Shown here: piece after piece, positions 9,556 to 19,864 of the stretch
How the letters are laid out: the number at the start of each line of letters is the position of its first letter
Position numbering within the stretch: the stretch's first letter is position 1
From: Sporisorium sorghi
Lineage: Eukaryota > Basidiomycota > Ustilaginomycetes > Ustilaginales > Ustilaginaceae
Length of the DNA stretch: 64,000 nt
Assembly (NCBI GenBank): GCA_023212695.1
Contig: JALCCG010000055.1
Location: 1 to 64,000 of the forward strand
Direction of reading: 5' to 3'
The notes under the pieces: model-generated
Seen by the model: only the letters and a program-made list of their open reading frames with translations
What the model was told of the DNA's origin: nothing
Database searches by the model: none
Program-made: the position numbers and the translations under genes

Positions 9556-10893
9556 ATGCCAACACTACCGACCACGCCAAAACCGACCAATGCAGATGCA
9601 GCCGACTCGTCCTGGCTGCTCGACGAGCACCTCTCGCCCGCGCTGGTACAAGGCTCGTTGCGCGACCTCAACATCTCTGACTCTCCACTCAACGGACCTC
9701 TTCGAGCAACCGCATCCAGCAACGCAGCAGCAACTTCGGGAGTCAAAAAACCCATGAAGTCACGACCCTCGTGGGGATCAGCTGCTGTGCTCGACGCCAA
9801 CAACTCGGCCAAAGCCATGTCCAAGATGCGTCTGCTCGCAGGGCTGGACATCAATGACGAGAACAAGCCGCCCATGTCCAAGCGGCCGCCCACATCGTCC
9901 GCAGGCGGTGCCCGCCCGCGCTTTTCGCTGTTCGCCAAGCCGGGCGTGCCGACCAACCTGATGCCGAAAAAGACGCATAGCCCATCCGAACCCGACGACG
10001 AGGACGATGACGTGACCATCGCCGGGCTGCCGAACTCTTCTGCGCTTGCGTCGTCGGCGTCGCTGCTCGACTCGTCGGCCGCTGTCGATGACGAGTACAT
10101 CCGCGAAGCGCTGCTGGGCAAGCGGGCTTCCGCGCGCCAGTCCACGGGCGGCCCCACTCCCGCCGAGAGCAAGGAGTCGCAGGAGCAGGCCGCGCGCCAG
10201 CTCGCCGAGCTCCGCCGCATGAACGACGTGTTCGAGGCGTTCGAGAAGATGCTGCGGGGAAGCGCGGGGCAGCTCAACGCCTTTGCAGGACGTGTGAAGG
10301 AGACCGACGATTTGCTCAATATCTACATTGGACTGTTGCGCCAGACGGAGAAGACGCAGCAGCTGCTGCAGGACCAGGACTGGAAGGGGTCGACGGAAGA
10401 CGCGACGGCGCACGAGGAGTCGCTGGCGCATGCGGAGAAGGAGACGCAGCGGCTGCAGGCTGAGGCGCTGGCGAGGGAGCTCGAGGCACAGCGCGCCGCG
10501 GAGCAGGCAGCGTTGCAGGCGCAGGAGGACGAACGCCGCCGCCAGGAGGACGCGCGCCGTGCTGCCGCTGGAGGCGCACGAGGTCGCGGGCGGGCGGTTT
10601 CGGGCTCGACGAGAGGTACAGTGCGAGGCGGCGCGGCTCGTGGCGCTTCCACCGCTGCGACTCGTGGCCGCGTCGTCAGCTCGCGCACGGCTGCCACCGA
10701 CAGCGCAGCTCCCACCTCGACTCGCTCTGCGTCGGCCTCGACGAGGGGCGCAGCTGCGTCCACGCGTTCTGCGTCAGCAAGCGCACGAGGCACAGCTAGA
10801 CCCTCGGCCATCCCCACCCGCGCCGTCTCGGGCAGCGCTGGACTCGGCGGCCAGTACGCCAACGTCAAGAGTTCCGGCTACGGTCCGAGGTAG
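9556..10893 (+). CDS. DUO1: DASH/Dam1 complex subunit Duo1
   Basis: 445 residues from the ATG at 9556; the frame is open further upstream but only from a non-ATG codon. Residues about 215-300 hold the Duo1 core: MNDVFEAFEKMLRGSAGQL, then LLNIYIGLLRQTEKTQQLL, then DWKGSTED, matching the family pattern of a helical region, a LLxxxxxxLxQTExxxxLL segment and a W-x-G turn. In yeasts the DASH complex couples kinetochores to spindle microtubules. The N-terminal third is disordered, with a KPxFSLF-like basic patch and an acidic EPDDEDDD stretch. The C-terminus is a long Arg/Gly/Ser/Thr/Ala-rich tail with repeated STRxxxAS units, which could bind microtubules. The overall length exceeds that of yeast Duo1 because of these tails. 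Confidence 0.8.
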   Translation: MPTLPTTPKPTNADAADSSWLLDEHLSPALVQGSLRDLNISDSPLNGPLRATASSNAAATSGVKKPMKSRPSWGSAAVLDANNSAKAMSKMRLLAGLDINDENKPPMSKRPPTSSAGGARPRFSLFAKPGVPTNLMPKKTHSPSEPDDEDDDVTIAGLPNSSALASSASLLDSSAAVDDEYIREALLGKRASARQSTGGPTPAESKESQEQAARQLAELRRMNDVFEAFEKMLRGSAGQLNAFAGRVKETDDLLNIYIGLLRQTEKTQQLLQDQDWKGSTEDATAHEESLAHAEKETQRLQAEALARELEAQRAAEQAALQAQEDERRRQEDARRAAAGGARGRGRAVSGSTRGTVRGGAARGASTAATRGRVVSSRTAATDSAAPTSTRSASASTRGAAASTRSASASARGTARPSAIPTRAVSGSAGLGGQYANVKSSGYGPR

Positions 10894-11253
10894 GTGCCAT
10901 CGTCCGTCTGAGACTCGCTCCGCGTTCTGTTGTACTATACCGCCTCGCCTGCCTAATGTATTTGTTACTTTGCCCTGCCGTAAATCTGTGTCGCCGTCGT
11001 CGTTACCCTTTCCACCGCCCTGCCGTGTTTGGCGAAACATCGCCCTTGATTTTGATCTTGCTTGCGAGAGGTCTCGAGTTTCGCTGCCCTCGCTCCTTCC
11101 GTCCAGGCAGCAGAGCAGTCAGCATGAAGGACTGCCCTCTTGCTACGAACCCCTCTTCACACTGTCTGCAAATAGCTGATTGCGGTGTCCCTGTACAAGA
11201 AGGAGTTCGGAGATATTTGATGCCGAAAGTTCTTGCTGCCTCATGTGCCCAAA
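10894..11253. other. DUO1 3' flank running into Fanzor relic
   Basis: No supportable gene. In the Fanzor reading frame there is a TGA at 11218-11220, so the relic has no intact upstream coding. The 5' end of the relic could reach some way into this stretch, but the homologous part of the first copy lies outside the window. Confidence 0.5.
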
Positions 11254-11420
11254 GACCTCCGCAACCTGCTCTGGAAGTGGTATGTCAACGGCATGGTACC
11301 TGCAAAGAACGAGGCAATTAGGATCGTCAACGACATAACGAGCCAGAAGCACCCGAAGCTGAATGCCGTCAAGCTGTATCCCGAGATCTCCAACGAAACT
11401 TGCGCCTTTTCGTTGCAGAA
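11254..11420 (+). pseudogene. Truncated Fanzor N-terminal fragment
   Basis: Identical to bases 1-167, encoding about 55 residues from DLRNLLWKWYVNG to CAFSLQN. Past the breakpoint the frame runs into unrelated sequence and stops at 11445. No RuvC or zinc-finger region is present, so it cannot be a nuclease. Exact identity points to a very recent duplication or insertion. The downstream flank (11421-11510) contains a repeated ACACAAGTACA word and no similarity I can see to the first copy. Confidence 0.9.
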
Positions 11421-11564
11421 TGTTGTGAGAATTGTATCACATTGAACAAGATCATCGGCACAAGTACACTGACACAAGTACATTTGAGATTCGTCTTGAA
11501 GGAAGGACAACTTGAAACAAGTCGACGGTGAGAAGCTTTTTCAACCGACTCGATGAGGATCCGA

Positions 11565-13859
11565 TCAATGACGACTTGGCAGGCTGCAAGCGCCCTTCTG
11601 CTTCTGCTGCTCGATGCGCTCCGGCTTGGCTAGGGATGCTTGGTAGTCGATCCAGCCCACGTATCGAACCCAGCGCTCGTGCATCGCGGCTTCTGCAAAC
11701 CCAACGTCGCTTCGCTCGACGCCGGTCAACGCGACCCTGCGCAGCTCTCCCATCACCCTCTTCGTGGTCGTCTTCCTTTTCAAGCGCCTCACGTAGTTGG
11801 ACTGCAGAGGAGGATCCTCTTCCATCTGCTTTCGGCGAAGCTTGCCCTCGATGCTGCCCACGATCAGCTGCGACCATTCGGGCAAATCCTCCCGCGTGAA
11901 CCTTTCAGCAGCGTCGTCCTCGCTCTCGTCCTCGCTGCCATCCGTGTCGACCCATTCCTGACCGGGCTGTTCTTCGTCTGTTTCTGGCGGGGCCACGCTG
12001 ACGTCGTAGCCCGTCAGAGGCAGATGCCACGTTGACTGGAGGAGGGCGGCGTGATCTCCGTTGGTGACGTAGCGGTGCGGAGTCAGGTCGTAGGTCTTCT
12101 CCAGCTCGTCTGCCTTCTCCGGCGTGGCAGATGCCGTGTTCCTCAGCGTCGAAATCAGGAGACGTTCCGATCGCCGCGGTTGATCGTAGGTGCTCGCAAA
12201 GCTGACGTCACTTCGTCTGCCCCAGCCTAGTTGGTCCAACGGCGTATCGTCGTCCGAGTCGTCCCAGTCTACAGGGGCGGAACGGGGTCGGTTCTTCGCC
12301 ATGCGCCGAGCAATGGGCGGAGAGTCAGCCGCGCGACTCTTACCTGGTCGCTGGACCAGCTGCTGTCGATCGCCTCGAGACGATCGCTGGCGTTGCTTGC
12401 CAGCTTGTGCTGAAGTAGGTGCGAGAGCGGGAGGGTCGAGGCGAGGCTCTCGAGGTTGTTCGTCGCGCTGCTCCAAAAATTGGACAGAAGTGGGCACGGG
12501 AGACTCCGAAGGCTCTCGAAGCGATTTATCGCGCTGCTTGCCAGCGCGGATGGAACTGATCGCGGGAGCAATCGCATGTTGACGATGATCCCGGGGCGTT
12601 ACGTCGCGTTGCTTGTTACCGAAGACGGAAGGGGGAGCGGGAGCGGTAGGACTCGAGCGCAGAAGAGCCTCTCGAGGCGAGTCATCGCGCTGCTTCAAGA
12701 CTCGGGCAGAAGTGGGCGCGGGAGACTCCGATTGCGGACGGAGCTCTCGAGGCGATTGCTGGCGCTGCTTTCCAGCTCGCACAGAGCTGATCGCGGAAGG
12801 GCTCGCATGTTGACGACGATCGATGGGTGAGTCATCGCGCTGCTTCACAACTCGAACGGACGTGGGCGCGGGAGTTTCCGAATTCAGACGAGACTCTCGA
12901 GGAGAAATATTCCGCTGCTTGCCGGCTTGAACAGGCGTTGGAGCGAGCGGAGTCGATCGCTGAGCCCCGTTGGGCGCGCGTTTGAATCCGCGACCCGAAG
13001 ATGCCGGAGGCGTGGTGGTCGGGCGTCGGAAGCCGGTGGCCAAGCGAGCGGCCGCGAGAGGATCGAAGGTTCCGCCAGGCGGCGCCTGATCTGTGGCATG
13101 TTGCTGAGCTGCAGCGGTCGAAGGGCCTGCAGTAAATGTTGCTGTAGGGGCGGCGAGGGGGGCGGCGATGGGCGCGGAAACGAAGGGTGGAACGGGCGGA
13201 GCTGCGAAGGGAGGCGCAATGGACTGAGCTGCGACTGGGGGCGCGATTGGCGGGTGTGCAACGGGTGGAGCTGCGCTGGACGTTGCGACGGACGGGACAG
13301 TGTTCGGCGCGGGGACAGAGCTGTCCTGGATCGAGATCGAGTTCAGGCGCTCAATAAGGAACGCATCCTGACTCGCGCCTTGCCACTCGGGCGGGATGGC
13401 GTTTAAATGGTACACCGTCTGCGTACCCTTACCGTCGTTCTCGCCAAACTCGTCGCGACCAATGACGAGGGCCCATACGACGTCGATCTGCCCGAACACC
13501 CACTCGTCGACGTCAAAGACCCAGTCGGAGGGTATCCTGTGCCTGACGAGCGGCTGCTCGTTGCGGTGTGCGTACGGGTAGTCCGGCTTCGCCTCGAGCC
13601 AGTACCTCCACGAGCCTCGCTCCAAGCCTCGGATGTATATGTTTGCGCCGTCTGGGTAGGCGTCCTTGCTGATGCGGAATTGGAAAGAGGTGCCCTCGAC
13701 GCCGACCACGATGCATCGTGTGAGTGGGAGACGGTCGTATGGAACATGGACCTGCTCCTCTTGAGCCAAGCTCCTGCCGTTTGACGTGAGCCCGTACTGC
13801 CAAGCGGGAACTTCGATATATTCAACCGTTTCCATCGGCTTGGGAAGAGCGTTCGACAT
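11565..13859 (-). CDS. Unknown protein with N-terminal domain and ~24-residue repeats
   Basis: 764 residues from an ATG at 13859; I do not recognise the family. Residues 1-170 look folded (aromatic-rich, with stretches such as GSWRYWLEAKPDYPYAH and WVFDVDEWVFGQIDVVWAL). Residues 185-270 are Pro/Ala-rich. From about 300 to 510 a unit of roughly 24 residues recurs about eight times, marked by AGKQR or VKQRDDSPRE and APTSxRxxKQR; it supplies regularly spaced SPRE/TPRD sites that could be phosphorylated. The C-terminal part contains acidic patches (DWDDSDDDTP, DGSEDESEDD) and basic helices near the end. Disorder and S/T-P sites suggest a nuclear or scaffold role, but this is a guess. The gene ends 145 bp from the Fanzor relic. 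Confidence 0.6.
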   Translation of the reverse strand: MSNALPKPMETVEYIEVPAWQYGLTSNGRSLAQEEQVHVPYDRLPLTRCIVVGVEGTSFQFRISKDAYPDGANIYIRGLERGSWRYWLEAKPDYPYAHRNEQPLVRHRIPSDWVFDVDEWVFGQIDVVWALVIGRDEFGENDGKGTQTVYHLNAIPPEWQGASQDAFLIERLNSISIQDSSVPAPNTVPSVATSSAAPPVAHPPIAPPVAAQSIAPPFAAPPVPPFVSAPIAAPLAAPTATFTAGPSTAAAQQHATDQAPPGGTFDPLAAARLATGFRRPTTTPPASSGRGFKRAPNGAQRSTPLAPTPVQAGKQRNISPRESRLNSETPAPTSVRVVKQRDDSPIDRRQHASPSAISSVRAGKQRQQSPRELRPQSESPAPTSARVLKQRDDSPREALLRSSPTAPAPPSVFGNKQRDVTPRDHRQHAIAPAISSIRAGKQRDKSLREPSESPVPTSVQFLEQRDEQPREPRLDPPALAPTSAQAGKQRQRSSRGDRQQLVQRPGKSRAADSPPIARRMAKNRPRSAPVDWDDSDDDTPLDQLGWGRRSDVSFASTYDQPRRSERLLISTLRNTASATPEKADELEKTYDLTPHRYVTNGDHAALLQSTWHLPLTGYDVSVAPPETDEEQPGQEWVDTDGSEDESEDDAAERFTREDLPEWSQLIVGSIEGKLRRKQMEEDPPLQSNYVRRLKRKTTTKRVMGELRRVALTGVERSDVGFAEAAMHERWVRYVGWIDYQASLAKPERIEQQKQKGACSLPSRH
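12420..12960 (-). repeat. Coding tandem repeat, ~72-bp period
   Basis: Diverged direct repeats within the 11565-13859 gene encode the KQR-x2-SPRE units. On the plus strand they show as recurrent CGCTGCTTGCCAGC and GGGAGACTCCGA words. Unit length stays a multiple of three. Confidence 0.7.
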
Positions 13860-15347
13860 TCTGCAGCGAGCAGCAGGAGCGCGAGTGAGCCTCGCTGTCG
13901 ATGACGATGATGATGATGACGATGATGGCGATGGTGATGACGACGACGACGACAGCGATGGCGCTGAGCGCTTGCTGACAAGAAGGCGTGAGCGATTCGA
14001 GGGACGAAGACGGCGTCGTGCTGGAGGAGATCGAGATCAAGACCGGGCGTATCAAGACAAGTCGAAAGGAAACGCGTCGCCACGGGTGCCACGATAGCAC
14101 GTAGCCAGGCAGTGACCGACCAGCGTTGAGGTTGAGAAAGAAAGACGAAGCTGATTGCCTGAGGATGGTGTATGCGAGTAGCTCGTGTGGAGAGGGTATT
14201 GCAAGTGGATGATGCGGAGAAGGATGAGGAGAAGGAAGCAGAGAGTGGGGGCGAAGTCATTAAGAGCCTTTGCTGCATCTTCCGAAGATTGCTTGAGCTG
14301 CAGAGAGACGCGGCCCAAGCGCTGAGCTTTTCCCTTTCATCCTCTCTTCCGCTGCCCAGATGCGGAATCGGCACTTGGCCATTGTCGCTGCTTCCAATGG
14401 AGATGCGGAACAACTGAAGCGCACCCCTCGACCTTGCTCTGCCGTTCTGCCCGCGTGGTCGATCTGCGAGACTGCCTTGCGCTCGCGTTGGCAATGCAAA
14501 AGCAGTGCTTGGTGGCGCGAAGCTGATGCCCAAAAACAAGGTTCAAATGGGAGCTGAGCCAAAAAGAGACTTCGGCAGAGGCGTGAGAAGCACTCACTGT
14601 CTCCAACGTTGGAAAGCGGATCCAGCGAGGATATGCAGTCGGCAGTGTGAAGAGAAACATCGCAATTTTGCCGATGTGGGAGTGAAGAGCAGTCTCTGAA
14701 GCGGAAAAGACAGCATTGGAACGGCGTTGACGAAAGTTGGAACAGGAGAGAAGCAGAATGGTGGACTCAGCAGAAGAAGCTGTCGGTGTGCGTTGAGATG
14801 GTGTGATCTGGAGAAAAGCCGCTTCGGAAGGGCGCCGATGCAGGCTGACGAGAGTGAGGCTAACCATGGATAGCAGACGGGTTCGGATCAGCCGAAGAAG
14901 CTTCTTTGCGCTTATTCCGACCTGCGCAGCGCAGCGAAAAGTGTCGAGCTTGAGCCAACGGAAGAGCTGCGTCGATCGCCTAGACCACCACAGCTGCTGT
15001 GATGATGTGAAGATGCCGACGATAAGCGCGGCCGATGCGTGACTCCTGAGTCGAAACCTAAACTCAATCGAAAGCAGTCGTGACGATCGGTTGCCAACAC
15101 ACGGGCGCTTACGAAGTGGGCAACAATCATGGACGAAGAGACAGCCGCCGACGTCGCTGCGGAGTTGTGCATATGCAAGCGTTGGTCGAGCTCTTCGCAA
15201 CGACCGAGCAACGAGACAGACGGGCTGCATCATGCTGCATCGTGACGAAAGTATCGATGAGATCAGCACAGGATGGCCAGGCAATGCTGATGTGACGGTT
15301 GTAGTTGGATTGACTTGTTATGGAAGAGACAGGCACGACATGTCGCT
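13860..15347. other. 1.5-kb stretch without a supportable gene
   Basis: Open frames here (for example 14337-15284 on the minus strand) have Ser/Arg/Leu-rich shadow-like composition and no motif I recognise. A GAT/GAC microsatellite fills 13900-13962, just upstream of the gene starting at 13859, and is probably in its 5' leader. A spliced minor gene on the minus strand cannot be ruled out. Confidence 0.4.
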
Positions 15348-16091
15348 CTAAGCGTAGTTCTCACTGTGATAGACAAGAAGTCGACGGAAAAGAAAGGCAA
15401 AGTGGTCAGCAAACTGATGCAGACATTGATACAAGCGCGGCAACTCTCTGAGACCAAGTCTGAAATCGCGATCAATCCTCGACATCAAAGGCGCGGGCAC
15501 TTACGCAGGGTAGTAAGCATGAGGGTCGTGCGGCACAGCGCCCTTCTGCAGCTTGAGAATGTGGTGGGGCTGCTTGAAAGGAGGGCGTGGTGGCAGGTGG
15601 GAAGTCGAGTAGAAGCCAGCAGACGAAGCAGACGACGACTTGTGCACCTGGGCGAGCACATCCGTGAAAGCGGTGGGCGACTCAAGATCAGCCGGGCGCG
15701 TGAGAGCGGTGCTGTTCGAGGCGTCCTCGGGTGCTTGCAGGCTTCGAGTGCCGTCCTCGTTGGGCGACGAGAGCAGCAGCGTGGTGAGGTCCTTCTGCGT
15801 GATCATCTCGAGCTTGGGGTACTTGCGTCGGAAGTCGCGGTTGTGGTAGAGGTTGCCAGCGGGATCAGAGGCAGCGCTGGGAGGAGTAGCGAAGCGCTCA
15901 GGGCGCGAGCCAGGCTGGGGCCATCGGTTCGACTCGACCGAGGGAATGCCCGAAGAGATCTCTGGGTTGGCCGAGAAGATCTGACGGAACTTGCGCCAGA
16001 AGGGAGTCTTTCCCTCGACGTACGTGAAGCTGTGAGGTGAAGCGTACTTCTGGAACTCGTTGCGGAGGGTGCGAGTGGCCCGGAACGACAT
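15348..16091 (-). CDS. Complex I 21-kDa-type accessory subunit (NUZM-like)
   Basis: Exon 1 is 16091-15505, the intron 15504-15364 (GTAAGT donor, CTGAC branch-like site, pyrimidine tract, CACAG acceptor), and exon 2 15363-15348. Splicing gives 200 residues ending PAENYA. Without it, translation would stop inside the donor site. The body DPAGNLYHNRDFRRKYPKL, then the ITQKDLTTLLL segment, resembles the conserved NPYWKRDxRRxYPxLSVV block of fungal NADH:ubiquinone oxidoreductase 21-kDa subunits, supernumerary proteins of mitochondrial complex I. The Arg-rich start (SFRATRTLRNEF) would suit import. The identification rests mainly on this block. A T-rich tract lies 170 bp upstream. Confidence 0.6.
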
Positions 16092-16261
16092 TGTGACAGG
16101 AACGGAGACCGGCGGTGGAGAGAGAGGTGGTGGTGAGGAGAGCGTTGCAAAGTACAATGTTCGCTTGATGTCAGTGCGGATCAGCTTGGTAATTGTGAAT
16201 GTCGATGAATCCACTCGTCGAAGCAACGGAGACGAAAAAATACTCGTACGAGTGCATGGGG

Positions 16262-16282
16262 TTTTTTTTTGTTTTTTTTTTT
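16262..16282. promoter_or_regulatory. Poly(dT) tract (T9-G-T11) upstream of complex I subunit
   Basis: Homopolymer tract 170 bp upstream of the ATG at 16091. Such poly(dA:dT) runs exclude nucleosomes in fungal promoters; that role here is inferred from position. Confidence 0.4.
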
Positions 16283-16495
16283 ATCTGTGAGATTTTCACC
16301 CATATCTTCGCAACTCAGAAAGGAGCTCATCTTCGCCTTCGTGAGAACACACAGCGTCGATTGTCTTGCTGTCCAACGTTATCAAAGTGATGGAATCTAT
16401 TGCTCAACATTGCTAAGGGTAGCTCGGTCACAGGGCGCCGAATCACAATCGTAACAAAAGCTTTGTGGTACGATGTAGCGCGGCTTTCTCCCTCT

Positions 16496-18667
16496 CTAAG
16501 ACCACACATCGAGAAGCAACCTGGAACGCTCCTTGAGCAGCTTCATCTCCTTCTTGGCCTCGTCTGCAGAGCCCTTGGCTTCCTCGAGGATCTTGGCAAA
16601 CATGCCCTCGACATCCTGCGCCATGCCCTTGGCCTCACCGCAGATGTAGATGTAGGCCTTGCGCTCCAGGATGTCCTCGGCGATCTGCTTGCGGCGCTCC
16701 CAGATGAGGTCCTGCACGTACAGCTTGGAGCCGTCGGGCTTGAACTTTTCGCGCGAGAGCGACGTCTCCATGAGGAACTTGCCGCCGAGCTTCTGTGCGT
16801 ACTGAGGCCACTCGTCGCGGTAGAGGAAGTCCTCGTCCGACTTTCTGCAGCCGTAGAAGAGCCAGATGTTGCCCCAGTCCTTGAGCGCTTCTTCGGGCGT
16901 CTTGCCGTTGGCCTTCTCGACCGCCTTTTCGGCGCTGCACACGCGGTCCTGCACAAATGAGCGGAAGGGCGCGACTCCGGTACCCGGTCCGACCATGATG
17001 ACGGGGATCTTGGGCGACGTGGGCAGGCGGAAGTTGGAGCGTCGGATGTGGATGGGGGCACGGAAGAGGCCTTCCTTGGTGTAAGCGCCTCGAGGTCCGT
17101 CGAGCAGATACTTGGGCGTACCGTAGCGGGGATCATTGGGACCCGTGGGCTGCTCGTTGTTCTTCTGCATCTTGATGGAGCTGATAAAGTTGGTGGCGAG
17201 GCCGTGGATCCAAGGTCCCGACTTGTTGGCCTGGTATCGCAGCACGACGGCGGTGATGTGAACCGACTTGGGGTGCATCTTGGGGCTGGACGAGATCGAG
17301 TAGAAGCGAGGACCCACGCGCGGGAGGTCAGAGATGACGCGGTCAAAGGGAATGTTCCATGGCTTGATCGAGTGGACATCGTCTTCAAGACTGTCGCCGG
17401 CGATCCTCTGCATGGCCTCGGCGGTCTTGAGCAAGCGGCTGCCGATCTCGGCTTGGAAGGTGTCCTTGTTGGCGCAGATCTTTTCGAGCTTGGCCTGAAT
17501 CTCGGGCGACGGCGCGAACTTGGCAAAGTTGGCGAGAGTCTGTCGAGAAGCGTGGCTGGTAATGTCAAGGTAGTGTCGGAAGACGGCTTCGTACGTGGTG
17601 GGCACAGGGAAGGGCACCTTGGCCAGGGTGGGGTCGAGCGACTCGACATCGATCACGGTGGTGCGCTTGTCGAGGAGGCCGAGGACGGCCAGAACGCGGT
17701 CGACCTCCGGCTCGGGGTTGTGCGCCCACACAGCAACGTGGTCGCCGTGCTGGTAAGAGATGCCGGAGCCTTCGATGTCAAACTCGACGTGGACGCAGGT
17801 ACGGTCGGCAGCGCCCTCGACAAAGAGCTCTCGCGCCTCCTTGATGACGGCGTTGTAAGGGTTCTTGGCGTCGTGGATGCCCTTGGTGCCGAGGAGAGCT
17901 CGAGCTGACAGCTCGCCTTGGTAGACCTTGTCCTGCGGGTGATCGGCAAGCTCGGTGACCTTGAAGTCGGCCACATCGCCTCCGCCGCCCTCCTGGAAGT
18001 CGAGCTGAGTGGCGAGCGCCTCAAACATGGAATCCTTCCAGGCCAAGTAGTCTTCCTCCATGCTCTTGTCGTCGTCGCCCTCACCTCGCTCGCCGATGCG
18101 CTTTGCACCGAGAGCCTCGAGGCGGGCGTCGAGCTTGCGGGCGACGGCGTTGAAGTGCTCGTAGGTTCGGTTGCCGAGACCAAAGATGACGTAGTTGAGG
18201 TTCTCGAGACGCTCGCTGCCGTTGGAGAACTCGGGGGTGTCACCTTGGATGAATTCCATGAGACCGACCGCATTGTCCGTGGGCTCACCCTCGCCGTATG
18301 TGGCCATGACGAAGATGGCGACGGTGTCTTGGGGCATCTGGTCGAGCTTGTCGAACTCGTACTCTTCGGGATCGAGGACGAGCGAAGAGGTGCCGAAACG
18401 TGCTTTTGCTTCTTTTGCGATTTTGGTGGCGTACTCTTCGGCAGTGCCGGTCTGGGAGCCGTAAAAGATGGCGATGCGCTTCTTCTGCGATTGAAGCTTC
18501 AAGACGAAATCGGAGCCACCCTCTTCGGAGGCAGCAAGTGGAGCGCCATTCGCAAGCTTGGAGCCGGTGTCCTTGACGCCCCCGCCAAACAAGCTGTCAC
18601 GGAAGAGGTAGAGGACGGCGAGCAAGCCTCCGAGACCGAGAACGATCAGGTCGAGCTGCGTAGCCAT
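16496..18667 (-). CDS. NADPH-cytochrome P450 reductase
   Basis: 723 residues with no intron. It has an N-terminal membrane anchor (about 5-22, LDLIVLGLGGLLAVLYLF), an FMN-binding flavodoxin domain (IFYGSQTGTAEEYA, about 70; ATYGEGEPTDN, about 122), an FAD-binding domain with RFYSISSSP (about 452), the NADPH-binding GPGTGVAPFRSF (about 560), and a C-terminal DVWS whose Trp stacks on FAD in this family. It passes electrons from NADPH to P450 enzymes such as Erg11 and to squalene epoxidase at the ER membrane. Length is typical (about 680-730). All cofactor motifs are intact. Confidence 0.95.
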   Translation of the reverse strand: MATQLDLIVLGLGGLLAVLYLFRDSLFGGGVKDTGSKLANGAPLAASEEGGSDFVLKLQSQKKRIAIFYGSQTGTAEEYATKIAKEAKARFGTSSLVLDPEEYEFDKLDQMPQDTVAIFVMATYGEGEPTDNAVGLMEFIQGDTPEFSNGSERLENLNYVIFGLGNRTYEHFNAVARKLDARLEALGAKRIGERGEGDDDKSMEEDYLAWKDSMFEALATQLDFQEGGGGDVADFKVTELADHPQDKVYQGELSARALLGTKGIHDAKNPYNAVIKEARELFVEGAADRTCVHVEFDIEGSGISYQHGDHVAVWAHNPEPEVDRVLAVLGLLDKRTTVIDVESLDPTLAKVPFPVPTTYEAVFRHYLDITSHASRQTLANFAKFAPSPEIQAKLEKICANKDTFQAEIGSRLLKTAEAMQRIAGDSLEDDVHSIKPWNIPFDRVISDLPRVGPRFYSISSSPKMHPKSVHITAVVLRYQANKSGPWIHGLATNFISSIKMQKNNEQPTGPNDPRYGTPKYLLDGPRGAYTKEGLFRAPIHIRRSNFRLPTSPKIPVIMVGPGTGVAPFRSFVQDRVCSAEKAVEKANGKTPEEALKDWGNIWLFYGCRKSDEDFLYRDEWPQYAQKLGGKFLMETSLSREKFKPDGSKLYVQDLIWERRKQIAEDILERKAYIYICGEAKGMAQDVEGMFAKILEEAKGSADEAKKEMKLLKERSRLLLDVWS

Positions 18668-19864
18668 GGTGACGGAGGATAGCCTAGAGACCGGAGATGT
18701 GCTGCACCAAGATCAGAACTGAGAAGTTAGAGACGAGAGAACACTACAACTTCCCAGTCGGAAAGGGGAGAGGAGAGGGAAGATGATGAAGGATGGATGG
18801 TGAGAGAGGATAAGAGGAGGGCTGACGAGGTGAAAAGTGGTTGCCGCTTGCCCAACATCGGTTTCGCCGAGAGGTGACCAGAGCCGAAAATACAAAATAA
18901 GGGTGTGTGCGCTTGCGAAAAGATCCGTGATTGGAGAGAAAGGCAGAGCGCGACTCGCTTCGGCCAATTTCACCGCTCTGTCGCGGAACCCTCGTCTTGG
19001 CTAAGCTTCTTTTCGCCACGTCGCTCAAACGAGACAACACCTCTCTCTCTCTCTCTCCGGAAGGCAAGCTCAGCCACCTCGAGACCTTCGACCGGTGGCT
19101 ACCCGTGCAACAAAAAGGTCGCCGCCGACCGCTGCTTCACACACCATTGCCTGAGTAAAAGTTAGTTTACGCTCCAGCATCTCCTGCGATTTCGACTGTG
19201 ATAGAGAAAGAATACACAAAGGCACAGCATGGTGGGTTCATAGTCGGCCTGATCCGGCCCGTTCCCCACCTTTCCGCCTTTCCGAGTGGGAAAACACACT
19301 CGCCCGTTTATCGGCCGTGACTGCCGAAGGGCAGACAGACAAAAGAAACCACGCGAGCAATCGTTCCAACCTCCGAACTGCTTAAGTGCCTGTATGCGCG
19401 ACGTGCATGAAGGCACTTCAGCAGAGGAAATTGATTTTTCTTCTTCACCATCAGTGATGGCGACAAGCAGCATACACCACTATTTGTAATGCTATTCTCA
19501 GTACATGTGCAGATAGAGAACGCTCTGGGCTCCACAGCCATCAAAGTTTGAGCTCGGTATGACACCTGGCTGCAAGCCAATTGAAGAAAGAAGATTTTTT
19601 AAAAGACACTGGTGAAGTGCCCAAAAACACGAATTTTAAGTGCGCTTTTTTACAGCCCCAACTGAGCAGTACAGTGACCTTTTGGAGTGCTGAAAGTTGG
19701 TAGATTCATTGTATGGTATACAAAGAGCATGATCACCAAGTCTGGTAGTGATCTAGCGAATATAAGAGCCTGGGCTGAAGGAATAAAATGACCAATTAGT
19801 ACTGCAAAATTGGACCACGACTACACACGGATCACCACTACGCACGCGACGTTACATGCCAAAG
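18668..19864. other. CPR promoter side and 1.2-kb gene-poor DNA
   Basis: No supportable gene. A (CT)8 tract lies at 19041-19057, upstream of the reductase gene. From about 19480 the sequence becomes AT-richer and leads into the helicase relic. Confidence 0.5.

Noticed and set aside
13403..14539. 378-codon open frame on the minus strand
   Set aside because: It overlaps the 11565-13859 gene in another frame of the same strand and contains His/Arg runs read from a GAT microsatellite; no support as a gene.
14337..15284. 315-codon open frame on the minus strand
   Set aside because: Ser/Arg/Leu-rich, no recognisable motif and no splice context; left as unassigned DNA.
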